DNA from: Prochlorococcus sp. AG-673-L20
Lineage (GTDB): Bacteria > Cyanobacteriota > Cyanobacteriia > PCC-6307 > Cyanobiaceae
DNA length: 40,021 nucleotides
NCBI GenBank assembly: GCA_003211135.1
Contig: QCTN01000011.1
Coordinates: 1-40,021, forward strand
Direction: 5' to 3'
Under the pieces are notes generated by a model. It ran no database searches, was not told the origin of the DNA, and saw only the letters and a program-made list of their open reading frames with translations. Position 1 is the stretch's first letter; each line of letters opens with the position of its first letter. The position numbers and the translations under genes are program-made. Shown piece by piece: positions 28,497 through 38,407 of this stretch.

Positions 28497-30461
28497 ATAT
28501 CTAATGTCGCCATATCTAAATTCGCACTATGAGTTTCAATAAACTCTCTTCTTGGTGCTACTTTATCTCCCATCAAAATATTGAATATTCTATCTGCTTC
28601 TAAAGCATCCTCAATTTCTACTCTTTTCATCATTCTGGTCTGAGGATTCATTGTTGTATCCCATAATTGTTTAGGCATCATTTCACCTAAACCCTTAAAT
28701 CTTTGAATATTATAGTTAGCTTTTTCTCCAAAATCTTCTATAGTTTTTTTCAATTGATTTTCGTTATAGCAATATTTATGATTTTTTCCTCTCTCAACTT
28801 TATATAGAGGGGGACATGCAATGTATATAAAACCCTTTTCAACAAGATCTCTTTGATACCTATAAAAAAAATGTTAAAAGTAATGTTCTAATATGTGCCC
28901 CATCTACGTCTGCATCAGTCATAATTACAACGCGATGATACCTTAGAGAATTAACATTAAATTCTTCACCCTTTATACCCAAACCCAAAGCAGTAATTAG
29001 TGATTGAATTTCCGTATTTTTATATATTTTTGCATCATCTGTTTTTTCAATATTTAATATTTTTCCTCTCAAAGGTAAAATTGCCTGAAATCTCCTGTCT
29101 CTTCCTTGTTTAGCTGAACCTCCAGCTGAATCACCCTCAACTATATAAATCTCTGCACCTGAGGGATCTCTTGAGCTACAATCTGCCAATTTACCAGGCA
29201 AAGTTGAACTCTCAAGAACACTTTTTCTCCTTACTAAATCCCTCGCTCGTTTCGCAGCCTCTGCCGCATTAAAAGATTGGATTGCTTTTTCTAGAATTAA
29301 ATCAAAAACATTAGGATTAAATTCCATATACTTTATTAAGGATTCTCCTATGAGCGAATCAACGATGCCTCTTACTTCGGTATTTCCTAATTTTGTCTTA
29401 GTTTGACCTTCAAATTCTGGCTCTGGAACTTTTACAGATAATACGACCGTCAAACCTTCTCTAATATTTTCTCCTGACAAATTTTTATCAACTTCTTTTC
29501 TTTTACCTCTTTTTTTCGCGATAGCATTAAAAGTTCTTGTAAGTACTGTTTTTAAGCCATCTATGTGCGTACCTCCATCTATTGTTCTGATATTATTTGC
29601 AAATCCTAAAATATTGTCTGTATAAACATCGGAGCACCATTGTAAAGCTGCTTCTACGTAAACATTATCTTTTTGTGAATCAACATAAATAACCTCAGAA
29701 TGAATAGTTTCCTTTTCTTTATTTATGTACTCAACATATTCTTTAATTCCACCATCGTATAAGTAAATTTCTTCTTTGAAAGTACCATCCGATAATTTTT
29801 GCCTTTCATCTCTAAATATAATTTTGACGCCTCCATTAAGATAAGCCAATTCTCTTAATCTTGAGGATAAAAGAGCATAATCAAATTCAATACCATCAGT
29901 AAATATCGTTGTATCTGGCTTAAAACAAATTATTGTACCTTTTCTTATTGGTTTATTTTGCTGTTTTTGGGATTTTAATTCACCTTTTGCAATTCCTTTT
30001 TCAAATCTTTGATTATACTCACTCCCATCTCTTAAAACAGTAACATTAACCCACTCACTTAAAGCATTTACAACAGATATTCCGACACCATGTAATCCAC
30101 CAGAAACCTTATATCCACCACTTCCAAATTTCCCCCCTGCATGGAGAACAGTAAGAACAGTCTCCAGAGCGCTTTTGCCTGTTCTTGGATGTATATCTGT
30201 AGGAATACCCCTCCCATTATCTGAAATTGAAGCTGATCCATCTTCTTTAAGAATTATCTCAATATGATTACAATGACCAGCTAGTGCTTCATCTACAGAA
30301 TTATCTACGACTTCATACACTAAATGATGCAATCCTCTTGGACCAGTCGAGCCAATATACATACCTGGTCGTTTACGAACAGGTTCTAAACCCTCTAAAA
30401 CCTGTATCTGATCAGCACCATAGTCATTGGAGATTTTATTAGATCTTTTTTCCTCACTCAT
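28493..30461 (-). CDS. gyrB: DNA gyrase subunit B, frameshifted by +1 in a T8 run
   Basis: GyrB is the ATPase subunit of gyrase, which introduces negative supercoils. The N-terminal GHKL ATPase domain shows [29 protein letters not shown] and [14 protein letters not shown]. The TOPRIM domain shows [20 protein letters not shown] and [16 protein letters not shown]. As written, the frame reads TFFL and then stops at 28860, and a second frame carries the remaining C-terminus. The coding strand has eight T at this point (plus-strand A at 28864-28871). With seven T it reads [20 protein letters not shown], then [14 protein letters not shown], and continues to [17 protein letters not shown] and the stop at 28493. 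The repaired protein has 655 residues, the normal length. An essential gene cannot be null, so the break is either a sequence error or rescued by slippage. ATG is at 30461. Confidence 0.93.
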
Positions 30462-30506
30462 TTAATATAAAAATAAAAATAATACTTTTAAAATGTTATT
30501 TTTAAA

Positions 30507-30548
30507 AGGCCTTTCATTAAATTTACCATCGGTATAAGAGAAAGGCTT
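30507..30548. other. Inverted repeat / possible hairpin between gyrB and miaA
   Basis: AGGCCTTTC (30507-30515) can pair with GAAAGGCTT (30540-30548) over nine positions, eight Watson-Crick and one G-T. It encloses a 24-base loop. It lies in the 152-base divergent region, 46 bases upstream of the gyrB start and 66 bases upstream of the miaA start. It could be a 5'-leader hairpin or an operator for either gene. No U-run follows on either side that would make it an obvious terminator. Confidence 0.35.
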
Positions 30549-30613
30549 GAAGTAAATGCAAAATTTAATCACTTTAATCATATGAATCGAATATTTCTTC
30601 CAAAAAATCACAT

Positions 30614-31513
30614 ATGTTCCCATCAAAACCATTAGTAATAGTCCTAATCGGGCCTACAGCGAGTGGCAAAACTGAGCTAGGAATCGAGATTGCTAAATAT
30701 TTTAATATCAATATACATAATGTCGACTCGAGGCAACTTTATCGATTTATGGACATAGGTACAGCAAAGCCAACTAAAGAACAACAAAAAACAATAAAAC
30801 ATTTTTTAATAGATCTTGAAGAACCGTCTAGCCAAGTAAATGCAAAACAATTTCAAGAAATTGCTACAAAATCAATAAATCGAGAACTAAATCAAAAAAG
30901 AATTCCGTTTCTAGTAGGGGGAAGCGGACTATATATAAACTCAATAATAAAGGGATTCTTTGCTCCGGATATACCCCCTCAAAAAGCTTTAAGATCACAA
31001 TTCGAAAAAATAGGTCAAGAAAAATGTAGGGAACTTTTAGAAATTTGTGATCCTGTCTCAACAAAAAAAATTAATTATGCTGATCAAGTTAGAACAATCA
31101 GAGCTTTAGAAGTCTTTTATGTAACGGGTAAACCAATATCATCTCAAAAATTCCAAAACCCTCCCCCATGGAAAATATTAGAATTAGGTCTAGATAGAGA
31201 AGATTTAAAAGAACGAATTTTCAAAAGAACAAAAAATATGTTTGAATTTGGAATTATAGATGAGACCAAAGATATTATTAATCAGTATGGATCAAATTTA
31301 CCTTTACTAGAAACGATTGGATATAAGGAAGCCAAAGATGTATTAAGAAAAAATTTAAAAATTGAAGAAGCTATTGACTTAACAACAACAAAAACAATCC
31401 AATTTGCTAAGAGACAAAAAACATGGTTCCGTAATAAAAACAATCCAATATGGCTTAATAACAAAAACCTACTAAAAGATGCAATAATCAATATAAAGTA
31501 TGCTTTAAGCTAA
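30614..31513 (+). CDS. miaA: tRNA dimethylallyltransferase
   Basis: MiaA transfers dimethylallyl to A37 of tRNAs that read UNN codons, the first step to i6A/ms2i6A. The 299-residue protein has the P-loop [20 protein letters not shown], then [20 protein letters not shown] (the conserved D-S-R-Q-x-Y motif), [10 protein letters not shown] and [15 protein letters not shown]. Near the C-terminus are [12 protein letters not shown] and [17 protein letters not shown] at 30614 is chosen. It contains an A8 run at 31063-31070 that stays in frame. infC follows 55 bases downstream on the same strand. Confidence 0.96.
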   Translation: MFPSKPLVIVLIGPTASGKTELGIEIAKYFNINIHNVDSRQLYRFMDIGTAKPTKEQQKTIKHFLIDLEEPSSQVNAKQFQEIATKSINRELNQKRIPFLVGGSGLYINSIIKGFFAPDIPPQKALRSQFEKIGQEKCRELLEICDPVSTKKINYADQVRTIRALEVFYVTGKPISSQKFQNPPPWKILELGLDREDLKERIFKRTKNMFEFGIIDETKDIINQYGSNLPLLETIGYKEAKDVLRKNLKIEEAIDLTTTKTIQFAKRQKTWFRNKNNPIWLNNKNLLKDAIINIKYALS

Positions 31514-31568
31514 CTTTATAAAGTAAGTAGATCTTTTCATTATCAAAACAATCATTTAAAGAAACTGA

Positions 31569-32141
31569 ATGCCACCACGTCCACGCTTTGATCGCCGCGC
31601 TCCTGTCAGAGAGCTCCCAAATATTAACGAAAGAATTAAATACCCTCAACTAAGAGTTGTTGATTCAGATGGGAAGCAACTAGGAGTTATTGATAGAATA
31701 AAAGCACTAGAAATTGCTGATCAAAGAGGGCTTGACTTAGTTTTAGTAAGCGAGAAAGCTAATCCACCTGTTTGCAGGATTATGGATTACGGAAAATATA
31801 AATTTGAGCAAGAAAAAAAAGCAAAAGAAACAAAGAAAAAATCTCACCAAACTGAAGTTAAAGAAGTAAAAATGAGATATAAGATAGACAAGCATGATTA
31901 TGATGTAAGAGTTGGTCAAGCTATTAGATTTTTAAAATCAGGCGATAAAGTTAAATGCACAGTTTTTTTTAGAGGTAGAGAAATTCAGCACTCAAATTTA
32001 GCAGAAACACTACTTTTAAAAATGGCTCATGATTTAGAAGAACAGTCAGAAGTTCAACAAAGGCCGAAAAGAGAAGGGAGAAATATGATCATGTTTTTAA
32101 GTCCTAGAAAAACACCTTTAATAAAAAAGGAAGAAGGGTAA
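31569..32141 (+). CDS. infC: Translation initiation factor IF-3
   Basis: IF-3 binds the 30S subunit, prevents premature 50S joining and checks the start codon. The 190-residue protein has an N-terminal domain ([20 protein letters not shown] then [20 protein letters not shown] and [16 protein letters not shown]). The C-terminal domain has [36 protein letters not shown] and [11 protein letters not shown]. The start is an ordinary ATG at 31569, not the AUU of enteric infC, so that autoregulatory scheme is not expected. Two homopolymer runs of eight (A at 31813-31820, T at 31963-31970) occur in the gene, both in frame. Confidence 0.97.
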   Translation: MPPRPRFDRRAPVRELPNINERIKYPQLRVVDSDGKQLGVIDRIKALEIADQRGLDLVLVSEKANPPVCRIMDYGKYKFEQEKKAKETKKKSHQTEVKEVKMRYKIDKHDYDVRVGQAIRFLKSGDKVKCTVFFRGREIQHSNLAETLLLKMAHDLEEQSEVQQRPKREGRNMIMFLSPRKTPLIKKEEG

Positions 32142-32240
32142 ATTAAGGCAATTTAACAATACGAAAATCATTCAAAATTTTTGACGGATGTTAAAGTATC
32201 ACTTAAATACATACAAGAAATTAATTAGGTTTTTTCTAAA

Positions 32241-33228
32241 GTGAGATTTCATATTCAACAAGAAATTGATATTCCGGCTTCTACACAGTTATATAATCAA
32301 ATTTGCTTTGCGATTGCAGCTAGATATTATCCTCCTGGGCATCGATTGCCGAGTACTAGGCAATTAGCGATGCAAACAGGATTGCATCGCAATACTATAA
32401 GTAAAGTTTATAGACAACTCGAAACCGATGGAGTTGTTGAAGCGATAGCAGGATCAGGTATTTATGTAAGAGATAATCTTAAAAAAGAAGATTTCAAAAA
32501 ATCCTTTAATTCAAAAAATAATACAAATACAACTCCTGATCTAGAGGCAAAAAAAAGCAATAGATAAATTAATCAAACTTGGATGCAGTCTTCAAGAAAC
32601 AAGAAATCTTTTGACTAACGAAATTGATTGGCGTATTAAATGTGGATCAAGAATAATAGTTAGTACCCCACGGGAAGATATAGGTGCTTCTATGCTAATT
32701 GCAGAAGACCTCTCTCCAAATATCAAGGTCCCAGTAGAGGTTGTTCCTATGGAAGAATTAGAAAAAGTTCTTTGCAACTCCAATAATGGGACAATTGTCA
32801 CAAGTAGATATTTTTTACAACCCTTAGAAAAATTAGCAAAAAAATATAGAGTTAGAGCTATTGCAGTTGATTTGAGCGACTTTCAGAAAGAATTAAAAAT
32901 AATCAAAGAATTAAAATCTGGGGGTTGTGTAGGTATCGTAAGCATCAGTCCTGGCCTATTAAGAGCCGCAGAAATTATCATACATAGCATGAGAGGTAGT
33001 GATATAGTACTTATGACTACAATCTCTGATAACAGTAGTAGGTTATTAGCGCTTTTAAAAGCTTCCAATCATATAGTATGCGATGGACCTAGTTTATCCG
33101 TTATTGAAAATACTCTATTAAAAAATCGTTCGCAATTGATGAGAGTACCACAAATTATATGCGCAAAAAATTATTTAAGCATCAAAACTATAAATCATTT
33201 AAAAACAGAGATAGGAGTTATTAATTAA
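32241..33228 (+). CDS. GntR-family transcriptional regulator, frameshifted by +1 in an A8 run
   Basis: The N-terminal part is a GntR winged helix: IPASTQLYNQICFAIAARYY, PPGHRLPSTRQLAMQTGLHR, NTISKVYRQLETDGVV and GSGIYVRD. As written the frame stops at 32567. A second open frame to 33228 carries the rest (TNEIDWRIKCGSRIIVSTP, CVGIVSISPGLLRAAE and others). The join lies at A8 32549-32556. With seven A it reads EAKKAIDKLIKLGCSLQETR and runs straight into the second frame, giving 328 residues. The long C-terminal domain is not a PLP aminotransferase domain and looks like a ligand-sensing alpha/beta domain; I do not recognise it further. The start is GTG at 32241. cysE begins 6 bases downstream, so this gene may regulate or be co-transcribed with cysteine synthesis, by context only. 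Confidence 0.87.
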
Positions 33229-33234
33229 TTCATC

Positions 33235-33969
33235 ATGCTACGAACTTTAATGTCAGATATTGAGATAATAAGGGAGAGAGATCCTGCAGCAAGAGGAATC
33301 TTAGAAATTTTTCTTTGCTATCCGGGTTTCCAATCAATTATCGTTCATAGATTTACCCATAAATTATGGCTATTAAAATTACCTTTAATTCCTAGACTAT
33401 TAAGTCATTTAAATAGATTATTCACAGGAATAGAAATACATCCAGGTGCCAAAATCGGAAAAAAAGTATTTATAGATCATGGCATGGGTGTTGTCATCGG
33501 CGAAACAGCTGAAATTGGAAATAACTGCTTACTTTATCAAGGGGTAACTTTAGGAGGTACTGGTAAAAATCATGGCAAGAGGCATCCAACATTAATGGAA
33601 AATGTCGTAGTAGGGGCAGGAGCAAAAGTTCTAGGTTCAATAACAATAGGAACAAATACTAGAATTGGAGCAGGATCAGTAGTTGTTCGCAATGTCGAAA
33701 AAAATAGTACTGTCGTCGGAATACCAGGAAGAGTAGTTCATCAAAGTGGTGTAAAAGTAAATCCTCTAGCACACTCTGCTTTACCAGATGCTGAAGCTAA
33801 TGTAATTAAAAATTTAATGGATAGAATAGATCATCTTGAAAACCAAATTCTTAAATTACAAAAAACACTTCAATGTTTGGCAAATTCAGAATCTATTGAT
33901 ACTTCTAAAGTTGGCAATGCACAAAATCTTAAAGACAAGGAAATAATAGAATTCTTAGGAAATGATTAA
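33235..33969 (+). CDS. cysE: Serine O-acetyltransferase
   Basis: CysE makes O-acetylserine from serine and acetyl-CoA, the carbon acceptor for cysteine synthesis. The 244-residue protein has an N-terminal helical domain ([20 protein letters not shown]). A left-handed beta-helix of hexapeptide repeats follows, with [60 protein letters not shown] and [20 protein letters not shown]. The catalytic His lies in IDHGMG and the substrate loop is GKRHPT. ATG is at 33235, 6 bases after the GntR regulator gene. Its stop is 7 bases from the convergent secA stop. Confidence 0.96.
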   Translation: MLRTLMSDIEIIRERDPAARGILEIFLCYPGFQSIIVHRFTHKLWLLKLPLIPRLLSHLNRLFTGIEIHPGAKIGKKVFIDHGMGVVIGETAEIGNNCLLYQGVTLGGTGKNHGKRHPTLMENVVVGAGAKVLGSITIGTNTRIGAGSVVVRNVEKNSTVVGIPGRVVHQSGVKVNPLAHSALPDAEANVIKNLMDRIDHLENQILKLQKTLQCLANSESIDTSKVGNAQNLKDKEIIEFLGND

Positions 33970-33976
33970 TTTCGAT

Positions 33977-36808
33977 TTAATTATTAGTTTCTTTTTCACT
34001 TTTAGGTTGAAACATAAACATTGAATAAATGACATTTCTTCTCATATTAGTCATCATTTCAAGAAACATATCATAACCTTCATTTTTATATTCAATCAAG
34101 GGGTCCTTTTGACCATACCCTCTTAATCCTACAGATTCTCTTAAAGAATCCATCGATTGAAGATGTTCTCTCCATAAATTATCAATTTGTTGAAGTATAA
34201 AAAACCTTTCAGCTTCCCTCATTAAACCTGGTCGAAATTTCTCTATTTGAGCCTCCTTCAAATCATATGCAATACGTAATTGCTCTTGAAGATAATTTTT
34301 TAATTCTTCAAGAGATAAAACACTAACATCTGTTGATTTAAGATCATTTAATAAATAAATAAATTCTTTTACTTTAGAAATCAATTGATCAATATCCCAT
34401 TCTTCTGGAGGTAAATCTGGATTGATATAAGCTTCTACAATTTCTTCCATTGTTCTTTCTCCGTAACCTATGACTTGTTTCTTCAAATCGTTCCCTTTTA
34501 GAACTCTTAATCTCTCATTATAAACTGCTTTTCTTTGATTATTCATTACCTCATCATATTCAAAAACTTGTTTTCTGATGTCATAATAATAAGTCTCGAC
34601 TTTCTTCTGAGCACTTTCTAAGGACCTAGTAAGCATTCCTGACTCAATAGGCATATCTTCATCTACCCTAAAAGCATTCATTAAGTTTGCTACCCTATCT
34701 CCTCCAAATATCCTTAATAAATTATCTTCCAAAGATAAAAAGAATCTGGTACTTCCAAGATCTCCTTGTCTACCTGCTCTTCCTCTAAGTTGATTATCAA
34801 CTCTTCTTGACTCATGCCTTTCAGTTCCAATGACATGAAGACCTCCAGCATTTCTAACATTTTCTTCTTCATGGATTAATACCTTTTCATATTCATTTTT
34901 CACCTCTGATAATGATTGTCTCAATGATTGTATTAGGTTGTCTTCAGTTGGAGCTTTTTCAGCAGCAGTAGCAATTTTATCGTCTAATTCCAGAATAGTT
35001 AAGCTTCTATCTCCCCAATTCTTTACAAGTTCTTTGGATAATAAAGATAGTTTTCTTGTGATATCTTCACCTAACTGACAAGGGTAAAGACTATCTACAC
35101 CATTTTTAATATTCTTATTTGAAAGTGAGTCAACCTTTGAAGAAAAGCCTCCCCCAGCTTTTGAATTTCTTTGTTGAGGTATTGGCGGCTTGTGCTCATT
35201 ATCTGGCTTAACAAGTAAGGGCATTAAAGTCTCTTTTAATTTTAACCTTGCCATATAGTCGCTATTACCACCAAGAATGATATCAGTCCCTCTTCCAGCC
35301 ATATTTGTTGCAATAGTGACCGCACCTGATCTTCCAGCCTGAGCTACGATTTCTGCCTCGCGTTCTACATTCTCTGGTTTTGCATTTAGTAAATTATGTG
35401 GGATTTGCTGCTCGAAAAGAAGCTTACTTAATAACTCACTTTTTTCAACACTTGTTGTACCTACTAGAACAGGTCTACCGTTCCTATGTATTTCTGCTGT
35501 CTCATTAGCGACCGCTTTCCATTTTCCTAGTTCTGTTTTAAAAACCTGATCAGCCCAATCTTGTCTCTTCCTTATCTGGTTAGTGGGAACAACTGTTGAC
35601 TCTAATTTATAAGTTTTTTCAAATTCGACCTCTTCGGTCTTAGCCGTTCCTGTCATGCCAGCCAATCCTGGATATAAAAGGAAGAAGTTCTGATACGTTA
35701 TGGATGCTAATGTTTGGGTCTCAGGCTGAATTTTAAGACCTTCTTTTGCTTCGATTGCTTGATGTTGTCCATCACTCCATCTTCTCCCAGGCATAACCCT
35801 TCCTGTAAATTCATCAACTATTACTGCTTCATCTTTTTTAATGATGTAATTCACATCCTTAACGAATAATTCTTTAGCTTTTAAAGCATTAGTGATGTAG
35901 TGGGCCCACGGATCTTTAGGATCATATAAATCATTAACCTTCAAGTACTCTTCACATTTGGCAAATCCTTGATCAGTTAATATACAACTTCGTTGTTTTT
36001 CATCTACTTCAAAATCACCCTCTGGATCAACTCCATCTTTACTTAACTCCTTTGCCTTGATGAGAGACAATGCTAATTCTGCAGCTTTTTGATATTTTTC
36101 TTGTGGCCTTTCAATTTGGCCAGAAATTATTAGAGGAGTTCTTGCCTCATCAATTAAAATTGAATCTACTTCATCTATAACACAATAATTAAATTTTCTT
36201 TGAACTACTTCATCTATTTCAGTAGCCATGTTATCTCTCAAATAATCAAAGCCTAATTCAGAATTAGTTGCATAGGTTATGTCACATGCATAGTTTTTTT
36301 TCCTTTCAGAAGGACTCATATCTTGCTGAATTAAGCCAACTGATAAGCCCAAAAAACGATGAACTTGTCCCATCCACTCAGCATCTCTTCGAGCCAAATA
36401 ATCGTTCACAGTAACAACATGCACACCTTTACCAGTTAAAGCATTTAAATAACAAGGCAGCGTTGCAACGAGAGTTTTACCTTCACCAGTTTTCATCTCA
36501 GCAATTTGCCCTTCATGGAGAACCATCCCACCAATTAATTGGACATCAAAATGACGCATTTCTAAAACTCTTTTACTTGCTTCTCTTACGATTGCAAACG
36601 CTTTTGGTAATATTTCTTCTAATAGTTCCTTTTGTTTTTTAATATTTAACTCTGATGAAATGTTTGATTTAAGATTATGAGTCTCATTCCGTAATTGATC
36701 ATCAGTTAATATGGATACTTCTTCTTCTAATAAGTTTATTTCTTCAACTATTGGTTGATATCGCTTTAACTTTCGTGTATTCGGGTCTCCCAACAAAAGT
36801 TTTAGCAT
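33977..36808 (-). CDS. secA: Preprotein translocase ATPase SecA
   Basis: SecA drives unfolded proteins through SecYEG at the plasma and thylakoid membranes. The 943-residue protein contains [19 protein letters not shown] at the start, Walker [21 protein letters not shown], Walker [21 protein letters not shown], the [19 protein letters not shown] segment, [14 protein letters not shown] and [20 protein letters not shown]. Between about residues 530 and 648 there is a long insertion relative to E. coli SecA, with a disordered-looking [15 protein letters not shown] part and a helical part. The C-terminus ends [12 protein letters not shown] and has no Cys-rich zinc tail, so SecB-type docking is not expected. 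An A/T run of eight (36294-36301) stays in frame. ATG is at 36808. Confidence 0.97.
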   Translation of the reverse strand: MLKLLLGDPNTRKLKRYQPIVEEINLLEEEVSILTDDQLRNETHNLKSNISSELNIKKQKELLEEILPKAFAIVREASKRVLEMRHFDVQLIGGMVLHEGQIAEMKTGEGKTLVATLPCYLNALTGKGVHVVTVNDYLARRDAEWMGQVHRFLGLSVGLIQQDMSPSERKKNYACDITYATNSELGFDYLRDNMATEIDEVVQRKFNYCVIDEVDSILIDEARTPLIISGQIERPQEKYQKAAELALSLIKAKELSKDGVDPEGDFEVDEKQRSCILTDQGFAKCEEYLKVNDLYDPKDPWAHYITNALKAKELFVKDVNYIIKKDEAVIVDEFTGRVMPGRRWSDGQHQAIEAKEGLKIQPETQTLASITYQNFFLLYPGLAGMTGTAKTEEVEFEKTYKLESTVVPTNQIRKRQDWADQVFKTELGKWKAVANETAEIHRNGRPVLVGTTSVEKSELLSKLLFEQQIPHNLLNAKPENVEREAEIVAQAGRSGAVTIATNMAGRGTDIILGGNSDYMARLKLKETLMPLLVKPDNEHKPPIPQQRNSKAGGGFSSKVDSLSNKNIKNGVDSLYPCQLGEDITRKLSLLSKELVKNWGDRSLTILELDDKIATAAEKAPTEDNLIQSLRQSLSEVKNEYEKVLIHEEENVRNAGGLHVIGTERHESRRVDNQLRGRAGRQGDLGSTRFFLSLEDNLLRIFGGDRVANLMNAFRVDEDMPIESGMLTRSLESAQKKVETYYYDIRKQVFEYDEVMNNQRKAVYNERLRVLKGNDLKKQVIGYGERTMEEIVEAYINPDLPPEEWDIDQLISKVKEFIYLLNDLKSTDVSVLSLEELKNYLQEQLRIAYDLKEAQIEKFRPGLMREAERFFILQQIDNLWREHLQSMDSLRESVGLRGYGQKDPLIEYKNEGYDMFLEMMTNMRRNVIYSMFMFQPKSEKETNN

Positions 36809-36982
36809 AATTTTTTTCCTCTAAAAATTTAATCCTATTACAATCATTATAAATTAGTGCGTTACAACTAAATGAGTAAATCATATATCTCTTTATTTTT
36901 TAAAAAATAATCGATTAAAGTGTTAAATCAAAGTCAAAAAAGGTTATTACATTGCTCTCAAAATTTTAAAATTTCCAAACTT

Positions 36983-37438
36983 ATGAAACCAGTATTTTTA
37001 ATTAAACATTCAAAAGGTGCTCTTGGATTAAGATTATTTGGATTAGGTCCTAATCTCATACCCACTAAAGGATTATTAAAACTGCAAAAATTTTTAAATC
37101 GTAATGCATTTTGGGCTAAGAATAGAAAAATTAAAGATCTCAGAAAATGTCTTGCAAATAGTGATGTTATTGTAAGTATCTGGTCTAAAAATGAACCAGT
37201 AGGTTTTGGAAGAGCTCTGTCCGATGGAATTTATAGAGGCGTTTTATGGGACATAGTTATTGACAAAGATCATCAAGGTAAAGGTTACGGCAAGATGATT
37301 GTGAAAAATCTTTTAGAGTCCAATAAAATAAAGAATACCAAGAAAATATATTTAATGACTACAAGCAAAAAATTATTTTATTCGCAAGTTGATTTCAAAG
37401 AAGTTACTTCACAAAATCTCTTAGTATACGAAATATAA
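36983..37438 (+). CDS. GNAT-family N-acetyltransferase
   Basis: This is an acetyl-CoA-dependent acyltransferase of the Gcn5-related (GNAT) superfamily; the acceptor is unknown. The acetyl-CoA pyrophosphate loop is clear in DIVIDKDHQGKGYGKMIVKN (motif A, Q/R-x-x-G-x-G/A). It is preceded by the motif D region PVGFGRALSDGIYRGVLW and followed by YLMTTSKKLFYSQVDFKEV (motif B). ATG at 36983 gives 151 residues (MKPVFLIKHSKGALG). An in-frame GTG at 36920 would add 21 residues of Gln/Lys-rich sequence and cannot be excluded. It ends 1 base before the convergent GtrA-like gene. Confidence 0.86.
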   Translation: MKPVFLIKHSKGALGLRLFGLGPNLIPTKGLLKLQKFLNRNAFWAKNRKIKDLRKCLANSDVIVSIWSKNEPVGFGRALSDGIYRGVLWDIVIDKDHQGKGYGKMIVKNLLESNKIKNTKKIYLMTTSKKLFYSQVDFKEVTSQNLLVYEI

Positions 37439-37439
37439 A

Positions 37440-37829
37440 TTACTTCTTGAACAAAAAATATTTTGAACCCAAATAATTGTTTAAGGCTCCAGTAAATGCT
37501 CCAACCAACCAAGCAACATTATTATCAACTAATCGACTCAGAAAAATAATTATTAAAGACATCTCTAAACCTCCTAAAAAATAAATTAAAGAAAAAATAA
37601 AAAAAGATTTAATTATTTTTTTTTGAGAATTATCTCTAAAAACCCAAATCTTTGAAAAAATAAACGATGATAAAAGACCTGTCAAATAGCCAAATAAAGA
37701 AGCTAGTATTATGTTCTTAGAAATTAAATTAAATAAATTAAATACTATAAAATTTATAAATGTTGCAATTAATCCAAAGATAATAAATCTGAATATTTGA
37801 TATTTATTTGATTGAAAAAAGGTATCCAA
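37440..37829 (-). CDS. GtrA-like membrane protein
   Basis: GtrA family proteins are small four-helix membrane proteins, often proposed to move lipid-linked sugars for cell-surface glycosylation. The 129-residue protein opens IFRFIIFGLIATFINFIVFN, matching the family pattern F-x-x-x-G-x-x-x-x-x-x-x-x-x-x-x-x-L. It continues LLSSFIFSKIWVFRDN (the conserved F-x-x-x-K/R-x-W-x-F motif) and ends GALNNYLGSKYFLFKK (conserved N-Y-x-x-x-K-x-x-F-F). The start is TTG at 37829. A nine-base T run at 37616-37624 is in frame. No glycosyltransferase gene is adjacent, so the specific role is open. Confidence 0.85.
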   Translation of the reverse strand: MDTFFQSNKYQIFRFIIFGLIATFINFIVFNLFNLISKNIILASLFGYLTGLLSSFIFSKIWVFRDNSQKKIIKSFFIFSLIYFLGGLEMSLIIIFLSRLVDNNVAWLVGAFTGALNNYLGSKYFLFKK

Positions 37830-37859
37830 AATTTTGAAATATAATTAATTTTTGGACTT

Positions 37860-38291
37860 TTAAGATATAAATCTTGCATAAAGCCATCTAATGAAAGGGC
37901 CCAAGATAGGAACTGGCGCAAAGGTAGGACCGCAAAAGTCAAAATAGTCTCTATGTTCTTGGATTAAGCCATTTTCAGAAAATATCAAACGTGTTGTACC
38001 GGGATATATAAATTCTTTACCCATGATTTTTAAACCCATAGTCCATTCTACAAATCCATAGTTGCCACTAATTGATATTGCATGAGTTTCCAAATAAACA
38101 TCATCGCATCTTTTAACCAGCTTTTCTTGGGCCTCTACGTAAGAATCTAATCCTTTTGTTTCCTGTGTTGGATCAATGAAGGTAACATTCTCATTATAAA
38201 ACTCTGCCCACTTTGCTTTTGTTGGGGCATCTTCCCCATAAGGTTTAGTAAATAATCCTCTTAAATCCTCAATAGAAATAGTAAGTGGCAT
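37860..38291 (-). CDS. NTF2-like / SnoaL-like domain protein of unknown function
   Basis: The 143-residue protein fits the cone-shaped NTF2-like fold (SnoaL, ketosteroid-isomerase type). An N-terminal helix region (TKAKWAEFYNENVTFIDPTQ) leads into ETKGLDSYVEAQEKLVKR. Beta strands follow with aromatic residues lining a pocket (YGFVEWTMGLKIMGKEFIYP, GTTRLIFSENGLIQEHRDYF, DFCGPTF). The C-terminus VPILGPFIRWLYARFIS is hydrophobic and could associate with membrane. Substrate or partner is unknown; the fold is used both as enzyme and binding domain. ATG is at 38291. It stands between the GtrA-like gene and tRNA-Gly. Confidence 0.8.
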   Translation of the reverse strand: MPLTISIEDLRGLFTKPYGEDAPTKAKWAEFYNENVTFIDPTQETKGLDSYVEAQEKLVKRCDDVYLETHAISISGNYGFVEWTMGLKIMGKEFIYPGTTRLIFSENGLIQEHRDYFDFCGPTFAPVPILGPFIRWLYARFIS

Positions 38292-38407
38292 TTAAAAAAT
38301 TGATATTTTATCTATTAATTATATTTCAAATTTTATATTTTAAAAAAGAAATCATTCAAATATTCTGATCTAGAAGAATGATAGCTAACCGATTAAATAG
38401 ATTAATA

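Noticed and set aside
28493..28753. Separate small gene encoding the gyrB C-terminal 86 residues
   Set aside because: Its sequence is the direct continuation of GyrB, and 35 further in-frame codons upstream of its first Met ([17 protein letters not shown] and neighbours) are also GyrB. It is one gene with a +1 frameshift.
31514..31530. Palindrome ACTTTATAAAGT after miaA as a terminator
   Set aside because: It has no loop, only A/T-rich 6-base arms and no following U run.
32611..33228. Independent gene starting at a Met after the GntR helix-turn-helix gene
   Set aside because: The frame is open and protein-like upstream of that Met back to the A8 run, where one base removal joins both halves to a normal 328-residue regulator.
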